A DNA stretch of 64,000 nucleotides from Sphaerospermopsis sp. SIO1G1 (lineage in GTDB: Bacteria; Cyanobacteriota; Cyanobacteriia; Cyanobacteriales; Nostocaceae). The translations under genes were made by a program, and so were the position numbers. The notes beneath the pieces are model-generated. The model was not told the DNA's origin, searched no databases, and saw only the letters and a program-made list of their open reading frames with translations. Each line of letters starts with the position of its first letter. The first letter of the stretch is position 1. Below are positions 1 through 8,978 of this stretch, in pieces. The stretch covers positions 84,757 to 148,756 of the forward strand of contig JAAHFX010000011.1 of NCBI GenBank assembly GCA_010672785.1, written 5' to 3'.

Positions 1-268
1 AAACCTATCCGAATTGTTTAGTGCTGGAGTAACAGCTTGTAAAGAAGGACGTTACCCAAAAGCGATAAAATATTTAGAAGACTACCGTGAAGCTTGTACC
101 GAAACCCATAGCCAAAATTATCTCAAAGCCACCATCTGTTTAATTAAAGCTTACCAAATGGGCGGACAATTACACAGAGCTATCACTCTTTGTAAATCTT
201 TAATTAATCATAGTCATCCTCAAGTAAATACTTGGGCTAACAAAATTTTAGCTATCTTATCTAAGTAA
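1..268 (+). CDS. TPR-repeat protein, C-terminal part (cut by window start)
   Basis: The reading frame is open from the first bases of the window, so this is the 3-prime end of a longer gene; the TTG at 14 is not a convincing start. The visible ~88 residues are helical and look like one or two tetratricopeptide repeats (a Y-x-KAIKYLEDY helix followed by QNYLKATICLIKAYQMGGQLHRAI). The gene ends 10 bp before the GrpE-like gene, which suggests one operon. Such TPR plus GrpE-like pairs in cyanobacteria often sit behind an Hsp70-like gene, but that part lies outside the window. Confidence 0.7.
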   Translation, partial: NLSELFSAGVTACKEGRYPKAIKYLEDYREACTETHSQNYLKATICLIKAYQMGGQLHRAITLCKSLINHSHPQVNTWANKILAILSK

Positions 269-278
269 CTATAACACC

Positions 279-854
279 GTGTCTGAATTAAACTCAAGCT
301 ATATAATTAGCCCAGAAATGCGTGCTTTACTCATGCAGCAAATTGGCGAAATGAAAAAAGAGAATGTTCAATTACAACAGTCTTTAAGAGAACAAAAAAT
401 TCAAAATACTTCCCAAACAGAGGACTTATTTTTAGAGCTTTTAGAAGTAGCTGATGCACTAGAAGCATTACTACTATACTTAGAAAATAACTCCCAACCT
501 AGTTCAGAATTTATTCAACGCTTACCTCGTTCTGTAGCAGCTGTTAATCGCAAATTTTTGAATGTTTTAGGAAAACGTCAATTACAACCAATTCAATTAA
601 CAAGTCAAGAACCAGATTTCAATCTTTGTCGTGTAGTGGATCAAGAAGAAACATCTGATGTACCAGATCAAACAATTACGAAAGTAGTCCGTCGTGGTTT
701 TCGCTGGGGTGATAAAATTCTCCGCCCTACAGAGGTAATTACAGCTAAAGCTAAATCTCCTACTCCTGAAGATAGTGATGATAGTGATGATAATAATGAT
801 AATATTAATCAAACTTTAAATCAAAATACAGAAGAAATAAAAATACAGGAGTAG
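279..854 (+). CDS. GrpE-like nucleotide exchange factor
   Basis: A 191-aa protein with GrpE architecture: an N-terminal coiled coil (about residues 10-65, rich in E, K, L and Q) followed by a small beta domain ending in TITKVVRRGFRWGDKILRPTEV, which matches the GrpE C-terminal signature. It would promote ADP/ATP exchange on an Hsp70 partner. The last 35 residues are an acidic, low-complexity tail (SDDSDDNNDN) not typical of housekeeping GrpE, so this is probably a paralogue working with a dedicated Hsp70/TPR system. The start is GTG at 279, just after the TPR gene. Confidence 0.75.
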   Translation: MSELNSSYIISPEMRALLMQQIGEMKKENVQLQQSLREQKIQNTSQTEDLFLELLEVADALEALLLYLENNSQPSSEFIQRLPRSVAAVNRKFLNVLGKRQLQPIQLTSQEPDFNLCRVVDQEETSDVPDQTITKVVRRGFRWGDKILRPTEVITAKAKSPTPEDSDDSDDNNDNINQTLNQNTEEIKIQE

Positions 855-1052
855 TCTGCATAGAGCAAATAATTTCAGTCATGAGTAGTTTATGGATATC
901 ATAATTTTCTCATCAGCTAGGCAACAGGCAATAGTTTCGGATATCTGTTAGCCATAAAATTTTTGATAGTTGAAAGTTCAAATGCACAATTTTAAGACTT
1001 ATCAAAAGCAAAAATATTGCACTTTTTGACATTAAAAACAGCTAAAATATTT

Positions 1053-1203
1053 AGGGCTTGCTGAATAAATATAAAAACATTACAGGTAGAAAATTTTAGG
1101 CAATTTGAAATTAAAAAGTGCCAGAGATTTGAGGAGTAATGCTTGAAAACTGTTCCCTGTTCCCTGTTCCCTAATCTTGCTTTCATATCTATTCAGCAAG
1201 GCC
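1053..1203. repeat. TIR-C element (AGGGCTTGCTGAATA ends)
   Basis: About 151 bp bounded by imperfect inverted ends: GGCTTGCTGAATA at the left and TATTCAGCAAGGCC at the right. It contains no coding capacity and a short GTTCCCT heptamer run. The interior resembles a second copy near 46.2 kb (shared AGGCAATTT and AGATATTTGAGGA-like blocks). It accounts for the 385-bp gap between the GrpE-like gene and lepB. It is interpreted as a non-autonomous IS derivative. Confidence 0.65.
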
Positions 1204-1239
1204 AAAATAGTGCAAATTTTACAGTGATGGCAAAATTCT

Positions 1240-1845
1240 ATGAATGATCCAAAAAATAATATTCAAGAGAGTGATAAGTCTCAAACAAATAACGCCCAAA
1301 AAAAACATAAAACTTCAACAAAATGGCGTGATTGGCAGGAAAATATTAGTTTAATTGCGATCGCCTTGGGTTTAGCCTTCCTGATCAGAACATTTATTGC
1401 TGAACCCCGATTAATTCCCTCAGAATCAATGTACCCGACTTTACACATCGGCGATCGCCTAGTAGTGGAAAAAATATCTTACCATTTCCAATCACCCAAA
1501 AACGGTGACATCGTTGTTTTTCGTACACCACCAACACTAGAACGTCGTGGGTATGATCAGAATCAGGCATTCATTAAACGAGTAATTGCTACACCAGGAC
1601 AAACCATTAGTGTAATTAAAGGCAAAGTTTACATCAACAACAAACCCATACCGGAAGACTACATAGCTGAACCAGCAAATCAACCATTTTCACCTGTAGA
1701 AGTACCCACAGATCAACTTTTTGTGATGGGAGACAACCGTAATGATAGTAATGATTCCCGTTACTGGGGTTTCTTACCTAGCGACAATATCATTGGTCGT
1801 GCTAAATTTCGTTTTTGGCCTTTAGATCGTATTGGCTTAATTTAA
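1240..1845 (+). CDS. lepB: Signal peptidase I
   Basis: A 201-aa type I signal peptidase, which cleaves signal peptides of exported proteins at the plasma or thylakoid membrane. A charged N-terminal stretch (1-35) precedes one transmembrane helix (about 36-54). The catalytic serine lies in PSESMYP (Ser63), the catalytic lysine in FIKRVI (Lys113), and the conserved GDNRNDSNDSR box is at 164-174. The length fits the bacterial S26A family with a single anchor. Many cyanobacteria have two lepB paralogues; this cannot be resolved here. Confidence 0.93.
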   Translation: MNDPKNNIQESDKSQTNNAQKKHKTSTKWRDWQENISLIAIALGLAFLIRTFIAEPRLIPSESMYPTLHIGDRLVVEKISYHFQSPKNGDIVVFRTPPTLERRGYDQNQAFIKRVIATPGQTISVIKGKVYINNKPIPEDYIAEPANQPFSPVEVPTDQLFVMGDNRNDSNDSRYWGFLPSDNIIGRAKFRFWPLDRIGLI

Positions 1846-1862
1846 TTAGCAGCTAATCGCTT

Positions 1863-2405
1863 CTAAAATCGCAAATAATACATCAACTGGCCGATCACTT
1901 CCCCTGAAAGTTGTAGCCGTTGTTGAAAATCAACTAAGTTACGATAAGAACCATTCGCTAACCGATTTTCAATTACGGCTTCGGCTAGAGATAAATCTAT
2001 CCCAGGAATTTTGACGAGGGTTTCTATATTAGCTATATTTGGATCTATTTGCATCGTATTACTTAAAGATTCCTCATCATAGTAACTAAAGTTAAGGAGA
2101 GACTTGAGAGGTTCTAATCTTTGAACAGGCACATTTAAAGCCGCAGCAATATCTTCAATACAATAAAACTTGACCCCTGACTTTGATAATTCCACCAAAG
2201 CACGACCCTGATGAATAGATAATCCCGGTAAGCGTAGCCAATCATCTACAGTTGCTTGGTTGACATCAATACACATACCTAACTGTGCTGCCATATCAAC
2301 TTCTGCCGCTGATTGGAGGCGATAATAGGGATCACTTAATAGTTTAGAACGTAACTTTTGTAATTTGAAATTTAGAGGTATCCACTTATTCATGAGATTA
2401 ATCAA
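1863..2405 (-). CDS. Helix-hairpin-helix (ComEA-type) protein
   Basis: A 180-aa protein with two or three helix-hairpin-helix units: IDVNQATVDDWLRLPGLS (about residues 46-63), then a degenerate unit, then PNIANIETLVKIPGIDLSLAEAVIENR (about 122-148). This architecture is typical of ComEA/photosystem II PsbU-like HHH domains that bind DNA non-specifically. No signal peptide is seen, so a role in DNA uptake is not supported; DNA binding is the safest inference. It ends head to tail with the TM2 protein 2 bp away, suggesting co-transcription. Confidence 0.7.
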   Translation of the reverse strand: MINLMNKWIPLNFKLQKLRSKLLSDPYYRLQSAAEVDMAAQLGMCIDVNQATVDDWLRLPGLSIHQGRALVELSKSGVKFYCIEDIAAALNVPVQRLEPLKSLLNFSYYDEESLSNTMQIDPNIANIETLVKIPGIDLSLAEAVIENRLANGSYRNLVDFQQRLQLSGEVIGQLMYYLRF

Positions 2406-2406
2406 A

Positions 2407-2781
2407 TCAAGACATTTGGTCTAACATTTGACGACGTTTTTGTTCAAATTCATACTCAGAAATTAAGCCATCTTGACGTAAAGAATCTAACTCACGTAAA
2501 GCATTGGCAATAGATTCCACTTGATTATTTACTGATGATGAATCTTGAATCATAGGTTGACCGAGATTAAAATTTCTGTTAAATGCCTCTTCATCTTGAG
2601 CTAAATACCACACACCCTCAATAGCGCTAGCTACTTTGGGAATTGGTGTCAAAGATAACAATACATATACAATTCCCCATAATGGTTGCCCCAAGTAAAA
2701 TTTATGTAGACCGGAAATTGTCAGAGTACCAGAAAAAGCTAAAATAGCTGCAATACTTCGGCTTTTACGTTTATTTAACAT
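2407..2781 (-). CDS. TM2 domain protein with C-terminal SHOCT motif
   Basis: A 124-aa membrane protein. Residues about 8-60 form a TM2 domain: two hydrophobic helices around a GLHKFYLGQPLWGIVY motif. Residues about 93-123 form a SHOCT-like helix pair (LRELDSLRQDGLISEYEFEQKRRQML). TM2 proteins are small inner-membrane proteins of unknown biochemical role; SHOCT motifs are thought to mediate oligomerisation. It is probably co-transcribed with the downstream HHH gene. Confidence 0.8.
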   Translation of the reverse strand: MLNKRKSRSIAAILAFSGTLTISGLHKFYLGQPLWGIVYVLLSLTPIPKVASAIEGVWYLAQDEEAFNRNFNLGQPMIQDSSSVNNQVESIANALRELDSLRQDGLISEYEFEQKRRQMLDQMS

Positions 2782-3159
2782 TGTCCTTATTCATCTCCAA
2801 ATGTCATAATCTTAACAATCAAATAGACATAATTGCATCATGATTAGTGCAGTTCAAGATCATAAATCACATATAAACAATCAACGATTAGCTGGCAAAC
2901 TATGCACAAAAAATATTTTGCGATTGCAGCCTGAAACGATATCACTTCCAATTTACCCTAACTCTGATATGACTAGAAAGTATAGTAGTGGATAATACGG
3001 ATAAAATACAAACAAAGAATGTAACTGACATGGTTAAATACAGTTCTTTAACTTGAGCTACTACATCTGACTGCTGAATCCAGAGCAGTGCCTCAAAAAC
3101 CTTATTTAAGCTTGATATGCTGTAATACAGCTTTTGCTCATAGAAAATTAGTATAAAAT
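2782..3159. other. Intergenic region between divergent genes
   Basis: 378 bp between the divergently transcribed TM2 gene and the DnaJ/TPR gene. It is AT-rich and should contain both promoters. A 74-codon minus-strand frame (2942-3166) is not credible because it overlaps the DnaJ start and lacks coding character. I see no strong repeat or hairpin. Confidence 0.4.
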
Positions 3160-4092
3160 ATGCCACAAAAAACTTTACCTGTAGAAATTCTTGGACTACT
3201 TGTTGATCCTTACTCTGTATTGGGAGTTTCCGTAAATGCTGATGATCGCCAAATTACCAAACGCTATTATGTCTTAGCTAAACAGTTACATCCTGATAAC
3301 TTTGTGATCAACAATCAACCTGATCGGGAACTAGCAGAAATAATCCTCACTCGTTTAGTTAACCCTGCGTATCAACAATTAAAACAAATCAAAACCAGGA
3401 AAGAAGTTGTAGCTAAATTAAGACTAAAGGCATCTAGGTTGAGTAGTAAAGCTATTTTAAATTTCCAAAATTATCTTAAGCTAGACACAGATTCAATGTC
3501 TACCCAAGAAGTAGAAATTTTCTATGAGCAGTCAATTAAATCCTACGCATTAGGGCAGTATAAATCCCTGCAACAATTTCATCGTATTACTAAATTTATT
3601 AATCATCTCAATTTATTTTACCTATCATTTTCAGAATCTTCTGTAAAACAAACACAAAATATTTCCTCCAAATCTACGTCCATCGTTCCTGTAAAAGAAG
3701 AAAAATTAGTTAATCTGGAATTTTCAGAAGAAAAGCAGCCAAATTTTGAACATATCAACTACGCCCAACGTCACTATGATCGGGCTATTCAGTATCAACA
3801 GCAGTCACAATGGGCTTTAGCTGTCAAAGAATTACGGGATGCAATCAAATTAGAACCAAATAACAGTAACTTTTATGCTTTATTAGGTGTAGTACATTTT
3901 CAACAAAATTTCTCAGGCATGGCTAAAGTATATATCCGCCAAGCCTTAAAATTAAACCCAGAACATCAAGTGGCGATCAAATATGCAAAGATGCTTCAAA
4001 TCGAAGTACAAAATACATCCAATCCTAAATCAGTAGCTAAAGCTATCAATATTGCTTCTTTATTGAGTAGATTTTTCTTTGGTAAAAAATGA
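3160..4092 (+). CDS. DnaJ-domain protein with C-terminal TPR
   Basis: A 310-aa protein. The J domain occupies about residues 16-75, with the Hsp70-stimulating HPD tripeptide at 44-46 in KQLHPDNF. A variable linker follows, and residues about 197-280 form two TPR motifs (YAQRHYDRAIQYQQQSQWALA and FYALLGVVHFQQNFSGMA). It probably recruits an Hsp70 to a TPR-bound client. There is no zinc-finger or DnaJ C-terminal substrate domain, so it is a type III J-protein. The ATG at 3160 directly precedes the J domain. Confidence 0.85.
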   Translation: MPQKTLPVEILGLLVDPYSVLGVSVNADDRQITKRYYVLAKQLHPDNFVINNQPDRELAEIILTRLVNPAYQQLKQIKTRKEVVAKLRLKASRLSSKAILNFQNYLKLDTDSMSTQEVEIFYEQSIKSYALGQYKSLQQFHRITKFINHLNLFYLSFSESSVKQTQNISSKSTSIVPVKEEKLVNLEFSEEKQPNFEHINYAQRHYDRAIQYQQQSQWALAVKELRDAIKLEPNNSNFYALLGVVHFQQNFSGMAKVYIRQALKLNPEHQVAIKYAKMLQIEVQNTSNPKSVAKAINIASLLSRFFFGKK

Positions 4093-4282
4093 TCTATTTT
4101 TTACCTGTTCCCTATTTAGAGTTGCCTAAAATTACAAAATCTTGTAACTCATCAGCATGGGAACTGCTACATTCATTAAATATTGTCCCTATATATCTGG
4201 ATGAGATATAGATAAATCACATATACATAATATTCTATGCCTGTCATCTTCAGTGCTATACTGAACATGGGTTAAAAAAGCA

Positions 4283-5569
4283 ATGTCAATAGTTGGCAAA
4301 GCTCTTAGTAAACCATATAAATTCTTACACTTTGCTTGCATCTATTTTTCACTAATGAAAGTTTATCCTATGCTTTTTAATGTAATTCCTACGTTGATTA
4401 TAATAGGTGCAGGAATTATGGTTTTATCAACTTTAAAGACTTATCATATTATCATTTTATTAAAATCAAGTCATCAGGAGAAACAACAGTGGCAATTTTT
4501 ATTTATTGTCATGATTTTTTGTATTCTAGGTTACTTAATTACTTTTGTTTTATTCATATACAAATTACTAGATATTATCCCCATTCTAACAGGCCTTGTT
4601 TTTTTTGTGGGTTCTTTATTTATTTTTATGAGTGTAAATATTTATCATTCAACATTAGGCAATATAATTAAAAAAAAAGAAAAACATCAGCTAGAAAAAA
4701 AAGAATTAGAAAAGCATTTAGCAGAATTTAAACATTCACAAAGTCAACTAATTCACCATGAAAAAATGATCAGTCTTGGTCAAATGGTAGCTGGTGTTGC
4801 CCATGAAATTAATAACCCCATTAGCTTTATTCATGGTAATATTGAGCATTTAGACAATCATATTCATATTTTATTATTTCTACTGCAATTGTACCAACAA
4901 GAGTATCCTCATGTCACACCGGAAATAAAAAAAATTATCTCTGAAAATGAAATAGAATTTGTGCAAGGAGATTTACCAAAACTCTTTTCATCCATGAAAT
5001 CAGGGACAGAAAGAATTAGGGAAATAGTCCAATTACTAAGGACATTTTCACGCATAGATGAGTCAGAGGTAAAACAAGTTGATATTCATGCAGGAATTGA
5101 CAGCACACTGATGATTTTGCAGCATCGTTTACAAGCTCGACCTAAATATCAAAAAATTAGAATTCTCAAAAAATACGGTAATTTCCCCAAAATTGAATGC
5201 TATGCAGGACAACTTAATCAAGTATTTATGAATATTCTTTGTAATGCCATTGATGCCTTAGAAGAAAAAAATAATCACCTCTCTTATCAAGAAATTATTG
5301 ATCATCCTAATATTATTACCATTACTACTAACGTCAATAAAAATCAACAGCTAGAAGTATCAATTAGTGATAATGGTAGTGGCATTCCTCCATCTATTCA
5401 AAAACATATATTTGAACCTTTTTATACTACTAAACCCATAGGGAAAGGAACAGGTTTAGGTTTATCAATTAGTTATGAAATTATTAGAAAACATCATGGA
5501 ACTATAGATTTTATCTCTACCCCAGAAAAAGGTACAGAATTCATTATTCAAATTCCTATTCATCAGTAG
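4283..5569 (+). CDS. Membrane-bound sensor histidine kinase
   Basis: A 428-aa two-component sensor. Three or four hydrophobic helices (about residues 31-120) anchor it, then a lysine-rich coiled coil (about 128-165) leads into the HisKA domain, with phosphoacceptor His174 in VAGVAHEINNPISF. The HATPase domain follows with N box NQVFMNILCNAIDAL, D box SDNGSGIP and GKGTGLGLS lid. This H-box subtype is widespread in cyanobacterial kinases. No periplasmic sensor domain is present, so it may sense a membrane-borne or internal signal. No response regulator is adjacent, so it is an orphan. Confidence 0.9.
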   Translation: MSIVGKALSKPYKFLHFACIYFSLMKVYPMLFNVIPTLIIIGAGIMVLSTLKTYHIIILLKSSHQEKQQWQFLFIVMIFCILGYLITFVLFIYKLLDIIPILTGLVFFVGSLFIFMSVNIYHSTLGNIIKKKEKHQLEKKELEKHLAEFKHSQSQLIHHEKMISLGQMVAGVAHEINNPISFIHGNIEHLDNHIHILLFLLQLYQQEYPHVTPEIKKIISENEIEFVQGDLPKLFSSMKSGTERIREIVQLLRTFSRIDESEVKQVDIHAGIDSTLMILQHRLQARPKYQKIRILKKYGNFPKIECYAGQLNQVFMNILCNAIDALEEKNNHLSYQEIIDHPNIITITTNVNKNQQLEVSISDNGSGIPPSIQKHIFEPFYTTKPIGKGTGLGLSISYEIIRKHHGTIDFISTPEKGTEFIIQIPIHQ

Positions 5570-5623
5570 TTGTGCAAAATCAATTTGCATCACAAGTAAT
5601 ACCAAATTCATATAAATTTGCAT

Positions 5624-5778
5624 AGGACTTACCCACTAGTCACGGAATATCAAACCGCAGAGAACGCAGAGGAATAGACTTTGGAAGATTTTTGCGTACA
5701 CTATTAGCGGGCAAGATGCCCACCCCACAAGAGTTTCATGATTATGATTTGTACCTCATAGCAAAGAAATCTGCTGTA
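5624..5778. repeat. Truncated TIR-E and TIR-A element remnants
   Basis: AGGACTTACCCA at 5624 resembles one end of the TIR-E family and has no visible partner end. From about 5693 to 5778 the sequence matches the TIR-A family found at 36473, 37866 and 55404: GCGGGCAAGATGCCCACCCC, then the GAGTTTCATGATTATGATTTG block, ending in CTGCTGTA. The left TACAGCAC end is missing, so the copy is truncated, perhaps by the TIR-E fragment. Confidence 0.6.
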
Positions 5779-5803
5779 TCTTTTCAAGAATCAAATCTTA
5801 TTC

Positions 5804-6448
5804 CTATATGATCTTAAATGAATTTAAAAGTTTGCTGACTTCTTCATCAGTAGTTTGAGAAAAATCCTCATACCACAAACCAATTGCAGACATCACTTCT
5901 GGGGTTTGTAAACATACTATTTCATCTACTACTAATTTCAAATTTTCTAAAGTTGTTGCTGGTGCAATAGGGATGGCTAAAATTAATTTAGTTGGCTGTT
6001 GTTGTTTAATCAGAGTAATAGCTGCACTTATAGTTGAACCAGTGGCAATACCGTCATCTATTAAAATTACAGTTTTATTATTAATATTAATTGGTGGAGC
6101 ATCTCCTCGATAGCGGAAATCACGTCGCTTTAATTCTTCTAACTCTTCTGATGCCACTGTATTGATTATCTCTTGATCTATTCTTAAAGTATTAATAACA
6201 TCATAATTTAAAACTCCTATATCTCCAAAAGCTATTGCTCCCATTGCTAGTTCCTTATTACCAGGTACACCTAATTTTCTGACAATACAAACATCTAAAG
6301 GAGCATTTAAAAATTTAGCTACTTCAAATGCAACTGGTACACCTCCACGAGGCAAGGCTAACACTAATAAATCTTGATAGTTAGCATAAGCTATCAAACT
6401 TTGTGCTAACATTTTTCCTGCTTCTGTACGGTTATGAAATTTAATCAT
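5804..6448 (-). CDS. Phosphoribosyltransferase family protein
   Basis: A 214-aa type I PRTase. The PRPP-binding loop is at 127-139 (VILIDDGIATGST), preceded by LALPRGGVPVAFEVA (30-44) and RKLGVPGNKELAMGAI (58-72). These three motifs define the subgroup often annotated as predicted phosphoribosyltransferase, whose substrate is unknown; members can be fused to dienelactone hydrolase domains, which is not the case here. It is alone on its strand between the kinase and UspA. Confidence 0.85.
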   Translation of the reverse strand: MIKFHNRTEAGKMLAQSLIAYANYQDLLVLALPRGGVPVAFEVAKFLNAPLDVCIVRKLGVPGNKELAMGAIAFGDIGVLNYDVINTLRIDQEIINTVASEELEELKRRDFRYRGDAPPININNKTVILIDDGIATGSTISAAITLIKQQQPTKLILAIPIAPATTLENLKLVVDEIVCLQTPEVMSAIGLWYEDFSQTTDEEVSKLLNSFKII

Positions 6449-6889
6449 TGTGTTAATTTTAGTGTTGGATTTTAGCTTTTAGCTGACTGGATGAGATTTG
6501 CTTTTCCAAAGTTAGACCACAAATTAAAACTGGATTATTTATAAATAAGATGTCACTATGAAGTACCGGAGTTAAATTAATTTAACATTTTTAGAAAAAA
6601 TATCTGTAGTTCTTATCTATTTCCTGTCAAGAGTTTCTTCCCCAAAAGATAAACTTGATTTGGAACAACTACTTATTAACAATAATAACTATACTAACTT
6701 CTCAATTCTTATAACAAAATTACAATATCTATACTGAGGCTAAACCTGAGTTATCATTAACCCATAAAACCTATAAATAATTGATTTCATTTACCAAAAA
6801 TTGATCACTATGGCCAATATAGATCAACCAGCATCAGGTAAAGACGACAAAAGGTACATATTTCAAATACATTTAAAAGAAGAGGAATT
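6449..6889. other. Intergenic region
   Basis: 441 bp between divergent genes (PRTase and UspA). It is AT-rich and contains no credible ORF or clear repeat. A GAGGAA ribosome binding site lies just upstream of the uspA-like ATG at 6890. Confidence 0.4.
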
Positions 6890-7396
6890 ATGTTTCAAAG
6901 AATTTTGGTAGCACTAGACAAATCTGAAACAAGCCAGTATATTTTTGAACAAGCAATGTCTACAGCCGGAGCAAATGAGTCTGAACTCATGTTGCTTCAT
7001 GTTTTATCTCCTTCGGAGAACCCCTACACCAATTCTATCTTCTTACAAGCAGAAACAATCTACCCCACATTGCATACAGATACTGTTGTTCAATATATGC
7101 AAGCTTGGAATGAACTCAAGCAAGAAAGACTCAGATGGATACAGTCACTAGCTCAAACCGCAGTCGAAAATGGTATTGAAACTGAGTTTAAGCAAACAGT
7201 GGGTGATGCTGGTCGTATTATCTGTGAACTTGCTTTAAGCTGGTTAGCTGATCTCATTATAGTTGGTCGTCGGGGACGTAGTGGTATTAGCGAAGCTTTT
7301 TTGGGAAGTATTAGTAACTACGTTCTCCATCATGCTCACTGTTCTGTCCTTACAGTTCAAGGTTTAACCACAAGTAACACACTAACTTCTGCCTGA
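6890..7396 (+). CDS. Universal stress protein (UspA family)
   Basis: A 168-aa single-domain Usp. The N-terminal beta strand RILVALDKSE and the C-terminal nucleotide-binding motif GRRGRSGISEAFLGSISNYV (Gly-2x-Gly-9x-Gly-Ser) indicate an ATP-binding member. The role is stress survival; no partner is obvious. The start is supported by a GAGGAA box. Confidence 0.92.
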   Translation: MFQRILVALDKSETSQYIFEQAMSTAGANESELMLLHVLSPSENPYTNSIFLQAETIYPTLHTDTVVQYMQAWNELKQERLRWIQSLAQTAVENGIETEFKQTVGDAGRIICELALSWLADLIIVGRRGRSGISEAFLGSISNYVLHHAHCSVLTVQGLTTSNTLTSA

Positions 7397-7759
7397 ATTT
7401 TAGCTAACTAACCAGAATCTAGTTATAATTACAAAAATCAAAAAGTCCATCTCTATAATCTTAACTATTATGTATAGTAACGACTTCTAAATAATTATGC
7501 TAAAAATAAAAAAACTGTCTTAAATTACATAGTAAGTTAAGTTTATTTGCCACCCAACAAGTTTTCCTGCCCAGTGGATTGTTCAGATGATGAAATTAGT
7601 GCTAAATATACTAGGATATAAATCCATTCTGTTGCTTGTTATATATTAGACACAACTAGTAAAGGAATGGTGATTTAGGCAAATACATCAATTCATTAGC
7701 AAAAATTGCTATACAAACCATCTATCACAATCATCCCTATTTAAAATCAAGAGGTATCA
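7397..7759. other. Intergenic region
   Basis: 363 bp between uspA and the LabA-like gene. It is AT-rich without recognisable ORFs or repeats. An AAGAGGT box lies just before the ATG at 7760. Confidence 0.4.
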
Positions 7760-8449
7760 ATGATTCTTAATAGTCATAGCATAACAACAAACGAATATAA
7801 GGAACTGAAAGAAAAACCTCATTGGCAAGGACCACCTGCTATGAAAACCTCTGTTAAAGGTCGAGATATTAAAAAGCCTGAAGTGAATACTAATGACATG
7901 AATATTGGAGATGATCTAAATCGCGGTAGAGTGGCAATTTTTATTGATGGATTAAACTTGTTCCATGCCGCTTTACAATTGGGAATTGAAATTGACTATG
8001 TGAAATTATTGTGTCGTTTAACTCAAACATCTCGGCTTTTACGAGCATTCTTTTACACCGGAGTTGATTCTAGCAAAGAAAAACAACAGGGGTTTCTGCT
8101 GTGGATGCGTCGCAATGGATATCGTGTCGTTACCAAAGATATACTTGCAGTTCCAGAAAATGGCAAAAAACCAAACTTAAATGTGGAAATTGCGGTAGAT
8201 ATGATCACTCTAGCTCCCTACTATGATACAGCCGTCTTAGTCAGTGGCGATGGAGATTTGGCTTATGCTGTGAATGCAGTGAGTAGATTAGGATCTAGAG
8301 TAGAAGTAATTGGATTACAAAGTATGACTAGCGATAGCTTGATTGATGTAGCTGATTATTTTGTGGATTTTGATAGCATTAAACAATATATCCAAAAAGA
8401 TTCTCATGTCGGCTATAGTTATCGCACTTCACCTAGTTCTCAATATTAA
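7760..8449 (+). CDS. LabA-like NYN (PIN-like nuclease) domain protein
   Basis: A 229-aa protein of the LabA/DUF88 family. After a poorly conserved N-terminal segment (1-55) comes the NYN domain with the acidic residues expected for metal binding: Asp63 in AIFIDGLNLF, Asp147 in VEIAVDMI, and Asp164/Asp166 in VSGDGDLAYA. NYN domains are PIN-like RNases. LabA of Synechococcus elongatus affects circadian output repression, but whether this is the orthologue or a paralogue cannot be told here. Confidence 0.85.
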   Translation: MILNSHSITTNEYKELKEKPHWQGPPAMKTSVKGRDIKKPEVNTNDMNIGDDLNRGRVAIFIDGLNLFHAALQLGIEIDYVKLLCRLTQTSRLLRAFFYTGVDSSKEKQQGFLLWMRRNGYRVVTKDILAVPENGKKPNLNVEIAVDMITLAPYYDTAVLVSGDGDLAYAVNAVSRLGSRVEVIGLQSMTSDSLIDVADYFVDFDSIKQYIQKDSHVGYSYRTSPSSQY

Positions 8450-8450
8450 A

Positions 8451-8662
8451 GGTGATTGGTGATTGGTGATTGGTGACTGGTGATTGGTGATTGGTGATTG
8501 GTGACTGGGTAGTAATTACGTAAGCGTTGCTTTACCGAATTACGAATTACGAATTACGAATTACGAATTACGAATTACGAATTACGAATTACGAATTACG
8601 AATTACGAATTACGAATTACGAATTACGAATTACGAATTACGAATTACGAATTACGAATTAC
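8451..8662. repeat. Two heptamer STRR arrays (GGTGATT)n and (GAATTAC)n
   Basis: The array at about 8451-8508 consists of 7-bp units GGTGATT/GGTGACT directly after the LabA-like stop codon. After a short unique spacer, about 8535-8662 is an essentially perfect array of ~18 GAATTAC units. Short tandemly repeated repetitive sequences of 7 bp are typical of heterocystous cyanobacteria. The second array abuts exactly the 130-bp inverted repeat starting at 8663. Confidence 0.95.
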
Positions 8663-8792
8663 TTTGATGATTTGATTAATAAAGTTGATTATTTAGTTGT
8701 TTTTAGACAACGAAAACTTATCTTTACTCCTGCCTGATTATACCCTTCATAATCCTTTTGTTCTTTCTCGACTTTTTCAGCAAACCCTAATT
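8663..8792. repeat. 130-bp inverted repeat, copy 1 (copy 2 at 63871-64000)
   Basis: By eye this 130-bp segment is identical to the reverse complement of the last 130 bases of the window. Its inner end reads CAGCAAACCCTAATT, an IS-like terminus related to the TIR-C ends. The outer limit here is the GAATTAC array. In the other copy the repeat continues past the window end, so the true length is unknown. Confidence 0.85.
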
Positions 8793-8978
8793 GCACTTGA
8801 TCAATGGATAAATTCTGATAACTCTCTACTTTATGGTGCGGTGACTACTGGTGAAGATTGGCGTTTTGCGATTTACAAACGTCAGGAAAAAGAGATTATT
8901 GAAGATTTGAAATTATATCGTGTTCCTGAAGAATTAACTGAGTTAGTCAAGATTTTAGTTGCTATAGTTAGCAGTTAA
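8697..8978 (+). pseudogene. 3-prime remnant of a PD-(D/E)XK/restriction-like gene
   Basis: An open frame of 93 codons starting with TTG inside the 130-bp repeat. Only the part after about 8786 looks like an original gene: QWINSDNSLLYGAVTTGEDWRFAIYKR, then LYRVPEELTELVKILVAIV, resembling the C-terminal segment of cyanobacterial restriction-like or type I R-N-terminal-like proteins (a judgement from memory, moderate certainty). The N-terminal two thirds seem to have been replaced by the repeat. It converges on and overlaps the next gene by 24 bp. Confidence 0.5.

Noticed and set aside
992..1186. 64-codon minus-strand frame upstream of lepB
   Set aside because: It lies within the TIR-C element and includes a heptamer run.
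2942..3166. 74-codon minus-strand frame
   Set aside because: It overlaps the start of the DnaJ/TPR gene on the other strand and shows no family motif.
8535..8662. CRISPR-like regular repeats
   Set aside because: Units are contiguous 7-mers without spacers, so this is a simple tandem repeat.
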